Shown here piece by piece: positions 27,696 through 37,546 of a stretch of 64,000 nucleotides of DNA. Origin of the DNA: Streptosporangium album (lineage in GTDB: Bacteria; Actinomycetota; Actinomycetes; Streptosporangiales; Streptosporangiaceae); contig NZ_JACHJU010000002.1 in NCBI RefSeq assembly GCF_014203795.1, positions 310,001 through 374,000 on the forward strand, read 5' to 3'. The number at the start of each line of letters is the position of its first letter. Position 1 is the stretch's first letter. Both the position numbers and the translations under genes were made by a program. The notes beneath the pieces were generated by a model. That model saw only the letters and a program-made list of their open reading frames with translations, did no database searches and was not told the DNA's origin.

Positions 27696-28445
27696 TCAGG
27701 AGACGAACAACCTCAGCTCGGCGCGGACATGTCCTTCGGCGAGCAGGTCGAGTGCGGGGGCGGCGTGCGCCGGCAGCGACTCCCACCCGGCCGGAGCGCC
27801 CGCGGCGATCCGCTCCATCTGCTGGGTGAGGTCGGCGAGGAGCCGGTGGACCGGGACCGGATCGAGGCCCAGCAGCCGGACCGCCGCCGTGGCCGGTCCG
27901 GTGACGGCGGTGTAGGCCGCCGCGAGGGCGGCCTCCCCGGGGGCGCATCCGGCCGCCGCGGCTGCCGCGCCGAGCGCGATCGGGTGATGGGTGCCCTGCG
28001 GCACGGCTCCGGCCAGGTCGTCGAGCACCGGTGACGGCCAGATCCGCCGGGCGGTGCGCAACAGCAGCCTGCCCTGGGTGCGCCCGGCCTCGCGCTGGGC
28101 GGGGGAGGCGGTCCTGGCGTCGGCCTCCGCGTCCAGCCGGGCCCAGGATCCGGTACGGCCGGCGGGTGTCCAGCCGTCTCCCTCCTCGGTGCCCCCTGCC
28201 CCGGGATGACGCGCCGGAGATGGGGAGAGGCGGTCGCCGGCGCAGACGGTGCCGAACTCGCAGGCGGCCGCCGCGAGGGCCGCCGCCACCAGGCCCGCGG
28301 TGGCCAGCCGCCCCCGCAGGAAGGAGTCGAGGCTGGGCAGGTCGTGGACCGCCCCGGTCCTGACCGCCTCCTCGGCGCCTCCTGAGTGTCCGTGACCTCC
28401 GGCGGGCAGCCGGGAGTCGGCCAGCAGCAGCAGTGCGGCCCGCAT
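27696..28445 (-). CDS. ureF: Urease accessory protein UreF
   Basis: The protein begins [23 protein letters not shown], the UreF N-terminal signature, and continues as an all-helical protein. UreF binds UreD and regulates UreG GTP hydrolysis. Its ATG overlaps the ureC stop by one base. A poorly conserved insertion (about residues 75-110, RHPGAGGTEEGDGWTPAGRT) makes it somewhat longer than usual at 249 residues. Confidence 0.92.
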   Translation of the reverse strand: MRAALLLLADSRLPAGGHGHSGGAEEAVRTGAVHDLPSLDSFLRGRLATAGLVAAALAAAACEFGTVCAGDRLSPSPARHPGAGGTEEGDGWTPAGRTGSWARLDAEADARTASPAQREAGRTQGRLLLRTARRIWPSPVLDDLAGAVPQGTHHPIALGAAAAAAGCAPGEAALAAAYTAVTGPATAAVRLLGLDPVPVHRLLADLTQQMERIAAGAPAGWESLPAHAAPALDLLAEGHVRAELRLFVS

Positions 28446-30160
28446 CAGAACAGGAAGTAGCGCTGGGTCATGGGCAGGGACGCGACGGGGGCGGGCTCGA
28501 TCAGCTCGCCGTCCACGCGGACGGCGAAGGTGTCGGGGTCCACCTCGATCCGGGGCATGGCGTCGTTGAGCGGCATGCTCTCCTTGCCCCGGCGCCGTAC
28601 GTCGGCCACCGGCAGCAGTCGCCGCCGTACGGCCAGCCGGTCGGCGAGGCCGTCCTCGATCGCCAGAGGGGCGACGAAGTGGACCGAGGTGGCGGCCGCG
28701 GTGACCGGGGCGGCGCCGAACATGGGGCGGGGCATGACTGGCTGGGGGGTGGGGATGGAGGCGTTGGCGTCGCCCATCTGGGCGTAGGCGATGACACCGC
28801 CCTTGACCACCAGGTCGGGTTTGATCCCGAAGAAGGCCGGGTTCCACAGGACCAGGTCGGCCAGCTTGCCCGTCTCGACCGAGCCGACCTCTCCGTCCAG
28901 GCCGTGGGCCACGGCCGGGCAGATCGTGTACTTGGCGACGTAGCGCCGGGCCCGGAGGTTGTCGGCGGGGCCGTCGCCCGGCAGCGCCCCCCGGCGGCGT
29001 TTCATCACGTGCGCGGTCTGCCAGGTCCGGATGATCGTCTCGCCCACCCGGCCCATCGCCTGCGAGTCCGAACCGATCATGGAGATCGCGCCCATGTCGT
29101 GCAGGATGTCCTCGGCCGCCATCGTGGACGGCCGGATCCGGGACTCGGCGAACGCCAGGTCCTCGGGGATCGTGGGGTTGAGGTGGTGGCAGACCATCAG
29201 CATGTCGAGATGCTCGTGCAGCGTGTTGACGGTGTGCGGGCGGGTCGGGTTGGTCGAGGAGGGCAGGATGTTGCCGTAGGAGGCGACCCGGATGATGTCC
29301 GGCGCGTGACCGCCGCCCGCCCCCTCGGTGTGGTAGGCGTGGATCATCCGGTCGCCGATCGCCGCCAGCGTCGACTCCACGAACCCGGCCTCGTTGAGGG
29401 TGTCGGTGTGGATCGTGACCTGGGTGCCGGTGGCGTCGGCCACCGACAGGCAGGCGTCGATGGCGGCCGGGGTGGTGCCCCAGTCCTCGTGCAGCTTGAA
29501 ACCGGAGGCCCCGGCGCGGAGCTGTTCCAGCAGGCCCTCGGCGCTGACCGTGTTTCCCTTGCCGAGCAGCGCGACGTTGACCGGGTAGGAGTCGAGCGAC
29601 TCCAGCATCCGCGCGAGATACCAGGTGCCGGTCACCGTGGTGGCCTTGGTGCCCTCGGCGGGGCCGGTGCCACCGCCGACGATCGTCGTCACCCCCGCGG
29701 CCAGGGCCTCGTCCAGGATCTGCGGGCAGATCAGGTGGACGTGGGAGTCGATCGCCCCCGCGGTCAGGATCTTCCCGTTGCCCGCGAGGATCTCGGTGGA
29801 CGGGCCGATCACCAGGTCGGGATGGACGCCGTCCATGGTGTCGGGGTTGCCGGCCTTGCCGATCGCGACGATCCGGCCGTCCCGGACACCGATGTCGGCC
29901 TTGACCACGCCCCAGTGGTCGAGGACCACCGCGCCGGTGATCACCAGGTCGGGCGCGCCGTCGGCCCGGGTGGTCCTGGCCTGGCCCATCGACTCGCGGA
30001 TGACCTTGCCGCCGCCGAACACGGCCTCGTCGCCCGCCCCCGCGGGGCCCATCGCCAGGTCTTCGGTGACCTCGATGAACAGGTCGGTGTCGGCGAGCCT
30101 GATCCGGTCGCCGGTGGTGGGGCCGTACAGCGCGGCGTAACGGGACCGTTCAACGGACAT
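28445..30160 (-). CDS. ureC: Urease subunit alpha
   Basis: The catalytic subunit hydrolyses urea to ammonia and carbamate. Nickel ligands are seen in SHVHLICP and [10 protein letters not shown]; the carbamylated lysine lies in GFKLHEDWG, and the active-site flap histidine in [14 protein letters not shown]. At 571 residues it is full length and shows no lesions. It overlaps ureB by 11 bases. Confidence 0.98.
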   Translation of the reverse strand: MSVERSRYAALYGPTTGDRIRLADTDLFIEVTEDLAMGPAGAGDEAVFGGGKVIRESMGQARTTRADGAPDLVITGAVVLDHWGVVKADIGVRDGRIVAIGKAGNPDTMDGVHPDLVIGPSTEILAGNGKILTAGAIDSHVHLICPQILDEALAAGVTTIVGGGTGPAEGTKATTVTGTWYLARMLESLDSYPVNVALLGKGNTVSAEGLLEQLRAGASGFKLHEDWGTTPAAIDACLSVADATGTQVTIHTDTLNEAGFVESTLAAIGDRMIHAYHTEGAGGGHAPDIIRVASYGNILPSSTNPTRPHTVNTLHEHLDMLMVCHHLNPTIPEDLAFAESRIRPSTMAAEDILHDMGAISMIGSDSQAMGRVGETIIRTWQTAHVMKRRRGALPGDGPADNLRARRYVAKYTICPAVAHGLDGEVGSVETGKLADLVLWNPAFFGIKPDLVVKGGVIAYAQMGDANASIPTPQPVMPRPMFGAAPVTAAATSVHFVAPLAIEDGLADRLAVRRRLLPVADVRRRGKESMPLNDAMPRIEVDPDTFAVRVDGELIEPAPVASLPMTQRYFLF

Positions 30161-30476
30161 GGGGGCTCCCGTCGAGAGGGCCGGCCCACTCGGGGCGCAG
30201 TCCGGGGACGATCCGGTGTCCGGCGATCGGCACGAGGGTCACGTCGCGCTCGACGCCGGGCTCGAACCGCACCGCGGTCCCCGCCGGCACGTCGAGGCGG
30301 GTGCCCCAGGCCGCCTGGCGGTCGAACTCCAGGCCGGGGTTGGCGGCGGCGAAGTGGTAGTGCGATCCGACCTGGATCGGCCGGTCGGCGGTGTTGACGA
30401 CGCGGACGGTGACGCGCTCGCGGCCCGGGTTGAGCGGGATGGGCGCCTCGCCGTACTGGATCTCACCGGGTCTCAT
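30150..30476 (-). CDS. ureB: Urease subunit beta
   Basis: The 108-residue beta subunit begins [20 protein letters not shown] and has the core [21 protein letters not shown] at 30476 follows GAGGAAGG by several bases; a GTG at 30497 overlapping the ureA stop is the alternative and would add seven residues. It helps hold the alpha subunit's active-site flap. Confidence 0.95.
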   Translation of the reverse strand: MRPGEIQYGEAPIPLNPGRERVTVRVVNTADRPIQVGSHYHFAAANPGLEFDRQAAWGTRLDVPAGTAVRFEPGVERDVTLVPIAGHRIVPGLRPEWAGPLDGSPHVR

Positions 30477-30493
30477 CGCTCGCCCTTCCTCGG

Positions 30494-30796
<303 letters not shown>

Positions 30797-30880
30797 CACC
30801 AGACCATAGGAACCGGCGGTTTCCATGGTGTTGCACGGCGATGTCGAGCCGGTTTCCGGGTGCCACGAGACACATAAAAC

Positions 30881-30911
30881 GGAAAAGGGCGGCGCGGGGC
30901 CGCCCTTTTCC
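30881..30911 (-). terminator. Rho-independent terminator after the EEP-family gene
   Basis: GGAAAAGGGCGGC (30881-30893) pairs perfectly with 30899-30911 over a 5-base loop. On the minus strand the stem is followed by GTTTTATGT, a reasonable U tract, and it lies about 70 bases past the stop at 30982. It insulates the urease operon. Confidence 0.85.
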
Positions 30912-30981
30912 CTTGAGCGGTTTTCTTGAGCAGGCCGGCGAATGCTCTCACCGGCAGGTAGGCGTATCGGGAAGGTGGGGG

Positions 30982-32526
30982 TCAGTCCACCCGGAAGGTG
31001 GTGAGAACCGCGGCGTGATCGGAGGTCCAGGCGTTGTCCGCGTGGTTGGGGATGGCGGTGGGAGTGCCCTCGACCAGGGTGCGGGAGTCCTTGACGCGGA
31101 GCCCGCCCGCGTAGTGCACGAAGTCGATCCGGTCCTGCGGCTCGGGCTCGCCCGTGTGGCCGTCGTGGCCGTAGCCGCCGGTGAAGGTCGGGTAGATCGG
31201 CGACCAGGTGATGCCGGGGGCGGTGACCGGGTTCGGGTTGGCGACCCGGAAGGAGTCCTTCAGGCCGGCCTTCTCCGGCAGGACCGAGGCGGGCCAGGGC
31301 ACCGAGTCGTAGCCGCACCGCTTGGTCGCGGACGTCCAGTCCAGGTGGGAGGGGGCGTTGAAGTCGCCGGTCAGCAGGACAGGGGTCCGTTTCACGGCCT
31401 TCAGGTCGGGCCCCATCGCCGCCAGGATCGCGGTGATCTGCGGCGTGCGGCCGGACTTCACCTCGTTGGCCAGGAGCTGCTCCTGGGTCATCTTGCCGAA
31501 GCAGGCGTCGTAGGGGCCGTAAGGCGTGTAGCCGAGGTGGACGTTCCAGACGACGACGTCCTGCTTCCGCTGCTCGTCCACCCGGACCCGGGCGCTGATC
31601 CCGGCCAGGCCGGACGCGGACGGCAGCGGGCCGCGCGAGGTGATCGGGTAGCGGCTGATGATGCCCAGGTCGGAGCCGGCCTGGAAGTAGTCCCAGCCCA
31701 GCGCTTCGGCGAGTTCCTCGGCGGCGACGGAGGAGGTCTCCTGCATGCCCACCACGTCCACGTCGTGGTCGAGCAGGAACTTCAGCTGCTTCTCACGGGA
31801 GCCCTTCACCTGGCTGCCGCCGTGCCAGAGGTTCCAGCTCATCGCCTTGAGTTCGGGCACGAGTTTGAGGCCCGGGACCCTGACCTCGATTTTGGCGGTC
31901 GTCGACGCGGTCTGGCCGGCGGCGTTGCGCGCCTCGATCTTCACGGCCGCCGGCCGGAGCGCGTCGAGGAGACGGGGCTTGCCGGAGATCGTGCCGTCCG
32001 CGCCGACCGTGGCCCAGCGCGGTCCGTCGGTCTTCCGGAAGGTCAGGTCCTTGGTGTCGCCGCGCAGCAGACCCTTGACCGTCGCGGTGTACGGCTTCAG
32101 CGCCCGGGCGTTGCGCAGGGGCATGGTGTCGCTGACGAAGTGCAGCGGTCCGTCGCTCACGATCTGCAGTTTGACCGGCTGGGCGAGCCAGGCGTAGCCG
32201 TCCTTGGCCAGGGAGTAGACGACGTAGCCGCCGGGTTCGAGGCCATCGGTGGGCAGCGTCGCGGTGCCGCTGCCCGCAGGGATGTAGGCCCACTTCAGTG
32301 ACGGGCCCACGTAGGTCTCGTTGACGGGGCCGTCACCCGGGTCGGCGTACAGGCCGAGCCAGTTCTTCGGGTCCGGGCGGGGAGTGGAGTAGGTCAGGCT
32401 GATCGGCTCGCCGGCCTTCACCGACGTCGAGGCGACGCTCAGCGTGCCGTCGGCTTCGGCCGTGGCCGGAGTGCTTGTCAGGCCGAGTGCCAGTACGGCT
32501 GTCACCGCTATGAGTAACCGGCGCAT
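30982..32526 (-). CDS. Secreted endonuclease/exonuclease/phosphatase (EEP) family protein
   Basis: A signal peptide ([25 protein letters not shown]) is followed by two beta-rich domains (about 28-125 and 130-215, the second with Ig-like PGLKL), then an EEP catalytic domain from residue 230. Its motifs are [32 protein letters not shown] and the final [12 protein letters not shown], covering the Asn, Glu, Asp-Asn and Asp-His residues needed for catalysis. Relatives are extracellular DNases, sphingomyelinases or phosphodiesterases; the substrate cannot be decided. A strong terminator follows. Confidence 0.88.
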   Translation of the reverse strand: MRRLLIAVTAVLALGLTSTPATAEADGTLSVASTSVKAGEPISLTYSTPRPDPKNWLGLYADPGDGPVNETYVGPSLKWAYIPAGSGTATLPTDGLEPGGYVVYSLAKDGYAWLAQPVKLQIVSDGPLHFVSDTMPLRNARALKPYTATVKGLLRGDTKDLTFRKTDGPRWATVGADGTISGKPRLLDALRPAAVKIEARNAAGQTASTTAKIEVRVPGLKLVPELKAMSWNLWHGGSQVKGSREKQLKFLLDHDVDVVGMQETSSVAAEELAEALGWDYFQAGSDLGIISRYPITSRGPLPSASGLAGISARVRVDEQRKQDVVVWNVHLGYTPYGPYDACFGKMTQEQLLANEVKSGRTPQITAILAAMGPDLKAVKRTPVLLTGDFNAPSHLDWTSATKRCGYDSVPWPASVLPEKAGLKDSFRVANPNPVTAPGITWSPIYPTFTGGYGHDGHTGEPEPQDRIDFVHYAGGLRVKDSRTLVEGTPTAIPNHADNAWTSDHAAVLTTFRVD

Positions 32527-32824
32527 TCGAACTCCTTATGCATACATCTGGGAGAAATTAGCGTGAAGCGTCCCGGTAAATGCCAGATGTACGGAGATCG
32601 TCGGCTAGCTTGCGCGCATCGAAAACTCATATCCGCTGCTCAGCATCATGAAATCTGCAGATTTGTCTGTACAAGTGTGCGCATCTTGGCTGTGCTGTGG
32701 CGTCCTGTCACGGCGGTGATATCCCAGTAAATCGCAATTAACAATCGTCCCGGTCGGGACGGTTCTTCTTCTCGCAGTGCCCGCACCGATGGCACATGCG
32801 GGACGTGTCACGCGGGTCCACCGC

Positions 32825-32914
32825 ATCGAGATCGAGAAGGCGATCGAGAGCCTGCACGGTTCGGGGCTCGCCGTACTGCTGGTCGAGCAGTACGTGGACG
32901 TGGCCCTGCGCCTG
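32825..32914 (+). pseudogene. Fragment of a LivF/UrtE-type ABC transporter ATPase
   Basis: Thirty codons read IEIEKAIESLHGSGLAVLLV followed by EQYVDVALRL, which match the segment after the Walker B region of LivF/UrtE ATPases, including the H-loop-proximal LLVEQ motif. Nothing else of the gene is present: upstream is AT-rich non-coding DNA, and 12 bases downstream the kinase gene ends on the other strand. Given the nearby urease operon, a lost urea transporter (UrtE) is a reasonable source, but LivF is equally possible. Confidence 0.7.
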
Positions 32915-32925
32915 CGGTCACCGGA

Positions 32926-34653
32926 TCAGGGAAGCGCCTCGAAGGAGTTGAAGCTGACGTCCACACCGGAGCCGTCGCGCGAGGCGTGGGCGAACATGCC
33001 GATGGAGCCGGAGGCGAGTGGCCCCTTCCTGTCGATCCGGGAGACGACCTGCCTGCCGTTGACGCGCAGGCTCAGGCTGGTCCCCGCCGTGCCGCCCCGG
33101 CAGGTCGCCTGCAGGCTGACGAGCCGGGCGGGGTCGTAACCGGGCACGCGGACGCGTTTCACCGTGGCGGGCGCCTCGCCGCTCTTGACGATGGAGGCGT
33201 CACCGTCGCTGGTGATCGAGAACTCGTAGCGGCGGGAACCCTTGTCCATGCCACGGCAGAAGACGCCGAAGGTGCCCTTGCCGCCCAGCATCTGGAGCTT
33301 CGCGGTGATGGTCGTGTTCCCCACCGGTGTGCTCACGGGGGCGATGACCGGGAGGTAGTCGTCCGAGGAGGCGACGAGCCGGTAGGCGCCGCGGACCGGC
33401 CGGTGCTTTCCCCTGCCCCGCGCCGCCACGGTCCAGCCGCTGTTGGGGCCGGTGAAGTCGTCCAGGAACGGCAGGGTCCGCGCCGACGTGGGCTTGGCCG
33501 TCGCCGGGGTGGAGGACGGTGACGGTGACGGGGTCGTCGGGGCGGAGGGGGAGCCCGTGGGCTGGGCCGTGCCGCTCACGTCGACGGCCGGTGGCGTCGG
33601 GGGCCTGCGGTCGCCGGCGGCGCCGTCGTCCGGCAGGAAGAAGGAGATACCGGCGACGACCAGCGCGACCGCCACCCCTCCGGCGAGGGGAAGGGCGACC
33701 GACCGCCTCCACTGCGTCGCGGGGGTGTCCGCCGCCGGGGTCGGCGGCCGGGGCGCGGGGCGTTCCACCACGGCGGGCAGGGCGGGGGGCCGTACCTCCT
33801 GCGGGTTCGGCGGGGCGGGTCTCGAGGCGAGAGACGTGGCGGGGTCGGCCGCGCCGGTGAGGATCCTGAGGATGTCCTGCACGCTCGGGCGGTGGGCCGG
33901 GTCCCAGGCGAGGGCGCGCCCGGCCAGCTCGCGGAGCGGACCGTGCAGCCCGGTCAGATCCGGCTCGACGCTGCCACCTGGCGGCTCTGCCGGGCCGGGC
34001 TCGGCGCCGTGCAGTCCGGTCAGGCCGGGTCCGACACGGTCACCGTACAGCCCCGTGCCGCCGCCGGACGGGGTGCGGCCGGTCGCCGCGTAGAGGACGA
34101 TCCCGCCCCAGGCGAACACGTCCGACGCGGTGCCGACCTCCTCTCCGCGCGCCTCCTCCGGCGACACGTACCCGGGGGCGCCCGCCTGGCCGGTGAGATG
34201 GGCCACGCCGAAGCCGATCACCCTCGGGCCGAGCGGACCCAGCAGGACGGTGGACGGCTTCAGATTCCGGTGCACGACCCCGGCGGCGTGGACGGCCTGC
34301 AGGGCGACCGCGGTGGACACGGCCAGCGTGTCCAGGGCCGATCCGGCGAGAGGGCCCTCGCCTTCGACCCGTCGGCGCAGGTCCGGGCCGTCGACGTACT
34401 CGGTGACCAGGTAGGCCTGGTCACCGTCGAGCCTGGTGTCCACAACCGGGGCAATACAGGACCTGGCGGTGCGGGAGGCGGCTTCCGCCTCCTGCTGGAA
34501 CCGCTGCCGGAACGCCGGTCCGGCGGCCAGGTGAGGGTGGATGAGCTTGACGACGACCTGACGGCCGTCGGGGTCACGGGCGAGGAACACCTCGCCCGTG
34601 CCTCCCTGCCCGAGCCCGCGCACCACGCGGTACGGCCCAATGACACGATCCAT
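32926..34653 (-). CDS. Membrane Ser/Thr kinase-like protein with degenerate catalytic motifs (pseudokinase)
   Basis: The N-terminal 270 residues form a Hanks-type kinase domain. The Gly loop GQGGTGEVF (15-23), the ATP lysine K36 and αC glutamate are kept. The catalytic loop, however, reads HRNLKPST (N130 instead of D, T135 instead of N) and the DFG motif reads GFG (G147). Catalytic base and Mg-binding aspartate are therefore both absent. A proline-rich linker, one membrane helix (VALPLAGGVAVALVVAGISFFL, about 315-335) and a Thr/Pro-rich stretch lead to an extracellular domain (about 400-575, FLDDFTGPNSGWTV, FGVFCRGMD) resembling laminin-G/concanavalin folds. It is divergent from a solute-binding protein gene, 151 bases away. 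Confidence 0.85.
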   Translation of the reverse strand: MDRVIGPYRVVRGLGQGGTGEVFLARDPDGRQVVVKLIHPHLAAGPAFRQRFQQEAEAASRTARSCIAPVVDTRLDGDQAYLVTEYVDGPDLRRRVEGEGPLAGSALDTLAVSTAVALQAVHAAGVVHRNLKPSTVLLGPLGPRVIGFGVAHLTGQAGAPGYVSPEEARGEEVGTASDVFAWGGIVLYAATGRTPSGGGTGLYGDRVGPGLTGLHGAEPGPAEPPGGSVEPDLTGLHGPLRELAGRALAWDPAHRPSVQDILRILTGAADPATSLASRPAPPNPQEVRPPALPAVVERPAPRPPTPAADTPATQWRRSVALPLAGGVAVALVVAGISFFLPDDGAAGDRRPPTPPAVDVSGTAQPTGSPSAPTTPSPSPSSTPATAKPTSARTLPFLDDFTGPNSGWTVAARGRGKHRPVRGAYRLVASSDDYLPVIAPVSTPVGNTTITAKLQMLGGKGTFGVFCRGMDKGSRRYEFSITSDGDASIVKSGEAPATVKRVRVPGYDPARLVSLQATCRGGTAGTSLSLRVNGRQVVSRIDRKGPLASGSIGMFAHASRDGSGVDVSFNSFEALP

Positions 34654-34804
34654 CGTCCCCTGCTTCCAGAGATCTGATAGTGGATCTTAAGGGGTATTTC
34701 GGTCATCGGACCGGTAAGACGTTTGATCTCGTCTTGATGAAGAAGCGCCCGATTCCGGTGGCGGCCGCATAGCCTGCCAGACAGACGGGGATCCCGGAGG
34801 TGTC

Positions 34805-35962
34805 ATGGGCAAAGAGCCTGCGGACGCGGCAAGGCCGGCGGAGGATCCACCGGCACCCTCCGAAGATCATGATGCCCGGCCCGGCCCGGAGCCCGGTCCG
34901 CCGCCCGCTCACGATATGCCGCCCGCTCTCGGCATGCCGTCCGGACCTGTCCGGCCACGACGGATGAGACGGTTCCGGCTCGCGGCGTGGGTCGCCCTGA
35001 TCCTGGCCGCACTCGTGGTCGGGGCGTCCGTCGTGTGGGTGAACGGGCCGCCCACCGAGGCCGAGCTGCGGGAGCAGGCCGGGCTGTTCACCAAGGACAG
35101 GCTCCGGATCGGGGTGAAGGCCGACACCCCGGGCATCGCCCTCCAGGAGAAGACCGGCAGGCGTGCCTTCACCGGGTTCGACATCCAGATCGCCTACATG
35201 ATCGCCGCGGAGCTGGGTTACCCGCCGGACAAGGTCGACTTCCTGGCCATCGAGACCGAGGACCGGGCACGCATGCAGGCACTGGACGACAGGGGCCGGT
35301 CCGTCAGGGTGGACCTCGTGGTCGCCAGCTTCAGCGTGACACGCGCCCGGCAGGACGATTCCGCCGTCGGCTTCTCCACGCCGTATCTCTACACCGAGCA
35401 GTCCGTGGTGACCAGGTCCGACTACCCCGGAAGCGTCACCTCGCTGGGGCAGCTGACCGGCAAGAAGGTCTGCACGCTCGGCACCTCCACCTCCGAGAAG
35501 GAGCTGGAGAGCGTGACCGGGGCCACCGTCACCGGCAAGAACCTGATCAGCGACTGCATGGCCGGTCTGAAAGAGTACACGTTCGACGCGGTGACCGGTC
35601 GGAAAGAGTACACGTTCGACGCGGTGACCACCGACGCGGCCATCCTGGCCGGGTTCGTCACCGAGTCCCCCAAAGAGCTGCGCCATCACGACATCGCACT
35701 GGAGAAGACCGAGATGTGGGCCGTCAACGCCGGCTCCAACCGTGCGCTGCGGACCCTGGTCGACCTCGCGCTCTACCGTTCCTACGCCGACCCCCAGGAC
35801 CAGAGGTGGGAGCAGGCCTACCAGACCTACATCGACCCGCTGCTGGCGGCCAGCCCCGGCATGAACGTCGCCCTGGCGGAGCAGCCCTGCGCGCCGCCCC
35901 CGCCGGTGCGCAGGTGGCCGTGGGAGCGTACGCTCCCCGTCCAGGAGTGCCCGTCCCGTTGA
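34805..35962 (+). CDS. Membrane-anchored solute-binding protein (SBP_bac_3, GlnH-like)
   Basis: A cytoplasmic Pro-rich N-terminus (about 60 residues, PGPEPGPPPAHDMPPALGMP) precedes one membrane helix (LAAWVALILAALVVGASVVWV) and then a polar-amino-acid-type binding domain: DRLRIGVKADTPGIAL, FTGFDIQIAYMIAAELGY, VDLVVASFSVTRARQDD. It lacks a lipobox, and no ABC permease or ATPase genes are near, so transport is doubtful; a sensory role is more likely. A 33-bp tandem duplication lies inside the second lobe (35564-35629). The next gene overlaps its 3' end, encoding a membrane protein. Confidence 0.82.
   Translation: MGKEPADAARPAEDPPAPSEDHDARPGPEPGPPPAHDMPPALGMPSGPVRPRRMRRFRLAAWVALILAALVVGASVVWVNGPPTEAELREQAGLFTKDRLRIGVKADTPGIALQEKTGRRAFTGFDIQIAYMIAAELGYPPDKVDFLAIETEDRARMQALDDRGRSVRVDLVVASFSVTRARQDDSAVGFSTPYLYTEQSVVTRSDYPGSVTSLGQLTGKKVCTLGTSTSEKELESVTGATVTGKNLISDCMAGLKEYTFDAVTGRKEYTFDAVTTDAAILAGFVTESPKELRHHDIALEKTEMWAVNAGSNRALRTLVDLALYRSYADPQDQRWEQAYQTYIDPLLAASPGMNVALAEQPCAPPPPVRRWPWERTLPVQECPSR
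35564..35629 (+). repeat. 33-bp in-frame tandem duplication
   Basis: Units 35564-35596 and 35597-35629 are identical except for CTG versus CGG in the second codon. They encode GLKEYTFDAVT then GRKEYTFDAVT within the binding-protein gene. The near identity shows a recent event. Confidence 0.92.
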
Positions 35963-36945
35963 AAAGCACCGCGCGGGTCAAGGACGCGCCGAGGAACCAG
36001 GAGTGGTTGCTCACACTTCTCCCGATCTTCCCCCTCGTCCTGCTGGTGATGCGGCTGTGGTACGCCAGCCGGCAGGACACCCAGACGCTGCTCCTGCTCC
36101 TGCAGAACATCAGCCCGCTGGGCCTGCTCAGCGCGGTCCTGCTGACCACCCTCTGGGTGCTGCCCGCCCTCATCCTCGGCGGCCGGGTGCTCGGCACCCT
36201 GTACTGGATCAGCACGGGCCGCTCCTCCTGGCTGGTGCGCGCCGCCGAGCGACTGCCCGGCTGGGTGGTGGCCCTGGCCGTCGTGGTGGGTCTGTTCACC
36301 TGGCAGTTGCGGTTCCTGCCGACCCTGGCGATGCTGTCGCTGACCGTGCTGGGGCTGACGGTGCGCGACCGGTTCCCCCGCAACGAGGGGCTGTGGGCCG
36401 TCGTCTGCTACGCGCTGCCCGTGACGGTCGCGGTGCTCTCCTACATCGTGCTCTGGCCGGCCATCGGTACGGCGTTCGCGGCACACGACGTGGCCACCTC
36501 GCTGCTTCTCACGCTCCCGCAGGGGCTCGCGGTGTTGCTGACCGGCCCCGTCCCCCGGGTGCCTGCCCGGGGACTCACCCACGGCATCGCGGCCGCGATG
36601 GCGGTGCTCACGCCGTTCCTGGTGGGTGCGGTCGTGATGAAGGCGCCGATCCTCCCGCTGATGGCGCTGCAGCTGAGCGAGGACGAGAGGCCGCGGGTGC
36701 TCGTGGGCTACCTGGTCGCCAGTGACGACCAGATGTCCACCGTCCTGGGGCGCGACGGTGTCGTCAGCTTCGTCAGGAACGACCGGCTGGAGTCGAAGGT
36801 GCTCTGTCCGGACTTCGGCGAGGTGCCCAGGACCTGGGCGAACCTGTACGGCTGGTATGTCGAGCAGAGCGTGGTCTCCTGGCTCGCCCCGGCCCCGCCG
36901 CCGACCCCGGTCGACCCGCGCTGTCAGGGCCGCCCCAAGGACTAG
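35947..36945 (+). CDS. Polytopic membrane protein of unknown function
   Basis: The roughly 332-residue protein has about seven hydrophobic helices (LLTLLPIFPLVLLVM, ISPLGLLSAVLLTTLWVLP, WVVALAVVVGLFTW, AVVCYALPVTVAVLSYIVLW and others) and a C-terminal soluble part with two Cys (KVLCPDFGEVP, VDPRCQGRP). GTG at 35947 or TTG at 35959 may start it; both overlap the end of the binding-protein gene, implying co-translation. No family is recognised. Pairing with an SBP and a kinase-like gene recalls GlnX-GlnH-PknG, but sequence similarity to GlnX is not evident. Confidence 0.75.
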   Translation: MPVPLKSTARVKDAPRNQEWLLTLLPIFPLVLLVMRLWYASRQDTQTLLLLLQNISPLGLLSAVLLTTLWVLPALILGGRVLGTLYWISTGRSSWLVRAAERLPGWVVALAVVVGLFTWQLRFLPTLAMLSLTVLGLTVRDRFPRNEGLWAVVCYALPVTVAVLSYIVLWPAIGTAFAAHDVATSLLLTLPQGLAVLLTGPVPRVPARGLTHGIAAAMAVLTPFLVGAVVMKAPILPLMALQLSEDERPRVLVGYLVASDDQMSTVLGRDGVVSFVRNDRLESKVLCPDFGEVPRTWANLYGWYVEQSVVSWLAPAPPPTPVDPRCQGRPKD

Positions 36946-37106
36946 GAGATCGGTTCCGCGAGCGGCCGGAGAGCGCTGGATCGACCCGTCGCCTCGGGCT
37001 CCACACGCCGGTGGGCACGGGGACGGCCCCGCCCAGCGCGCTGCCGGCGGACATGCCCGGGTAGCGCCGATGGCGAGGATGAACAGGGGACGGGACATGC
37101 GACTCC

Positions 37107-37352
37107 TTACTGGCGATACTCCTCGACCTCGTCGATCGGGCGCGGCGCCGCCGAGTCGGGGTCCTCCCCGAACTCACGGCGCGCCCGGCGCTGCCTGAGC
37201 AGGTCCCAGGCCTGGTCGAGGGCCTCCTCCAACTGCATGATCCGGTTGTTCTCCTCGTGGGAGGAGATCCCGCCGGAGGCCAGTCGCTGCCGGAGCCCAT
37301 GCTCCTCGGCGATGAGCTCGTGGATATGGGTGAGGATGTCGTCGTCCTTCAT
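37107..37352 (-). CDS. DUF2630 family protein
   Basis: The 81-residue, helical, charged protein MKDDDILTHIHELIAEEHGL, with EENNRIMQLEEALDQAWDLL and the RRARREFGEDPDSA tail, matches DUF2630, a small actinobacterial family of unknown function. The heptad-like hydrophobic spacing suggests a coiled coil. Its start overlaps the end of a putative small upstream gene. Confidence 0.85.
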   Translation of the reverse strand: MKDDDILTHIHELIAEEHGLRQRLASGGISSHEENNRIMQLEEALDQAWDLLRQRRARREFGEDPDSAAPRPIDEVEEYRQ

Positions 37353-37546
37353 CGAGTTCTCCCGTCATGGCTTTTTTCGGACTGTATCCGATCAGCAGAA
37401 GGCCACTCCATGACGCGCTGGGCGGCTTGGCCGAAGGCCGGGGCGAGATCTGGGTCGATGAAGCCGGTGGGGAGCCCGGTGACGGACCAGGTCGCCTCCT
37501 CCGGCTGCCGCACCGCCTCGGTGCGCCGGTCCGAGGCATGCGGCAC
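37349..37546 (-). CDS. Possible small protein between DeoR and DUF2630 genes
   Basis: A 65-codon frame starts at GTG 37546, overlapping the DeoR stop codon, and ends at 37349, overlapping the DUF2630 ATG. Codons are GC-rich at the third position. The product (WSVTGLPTGFIDPDLAPAFG and so on) resembles nothing I know. The double overlap favours real translation; the absence of a clear ribosome site argues against it. Confidence 0.35.
   Translation of the reverse strand: MPHASDRRTEAVRQPEEATWSVTGLPTGFIDPDLAPAFGQAAQRVMEWPSADRIQSEKSHDGRTR

Noticed and set aside
28433-30397. Long open frame (654 codons) on the plus strand through the urease genes
   Set aside because: It is antisense to ureC and ureB, whose translations are unmistakable; the product is low-complexity Gly/Arg/Val-rich, the normal shadow of GC-rich coding DNA.
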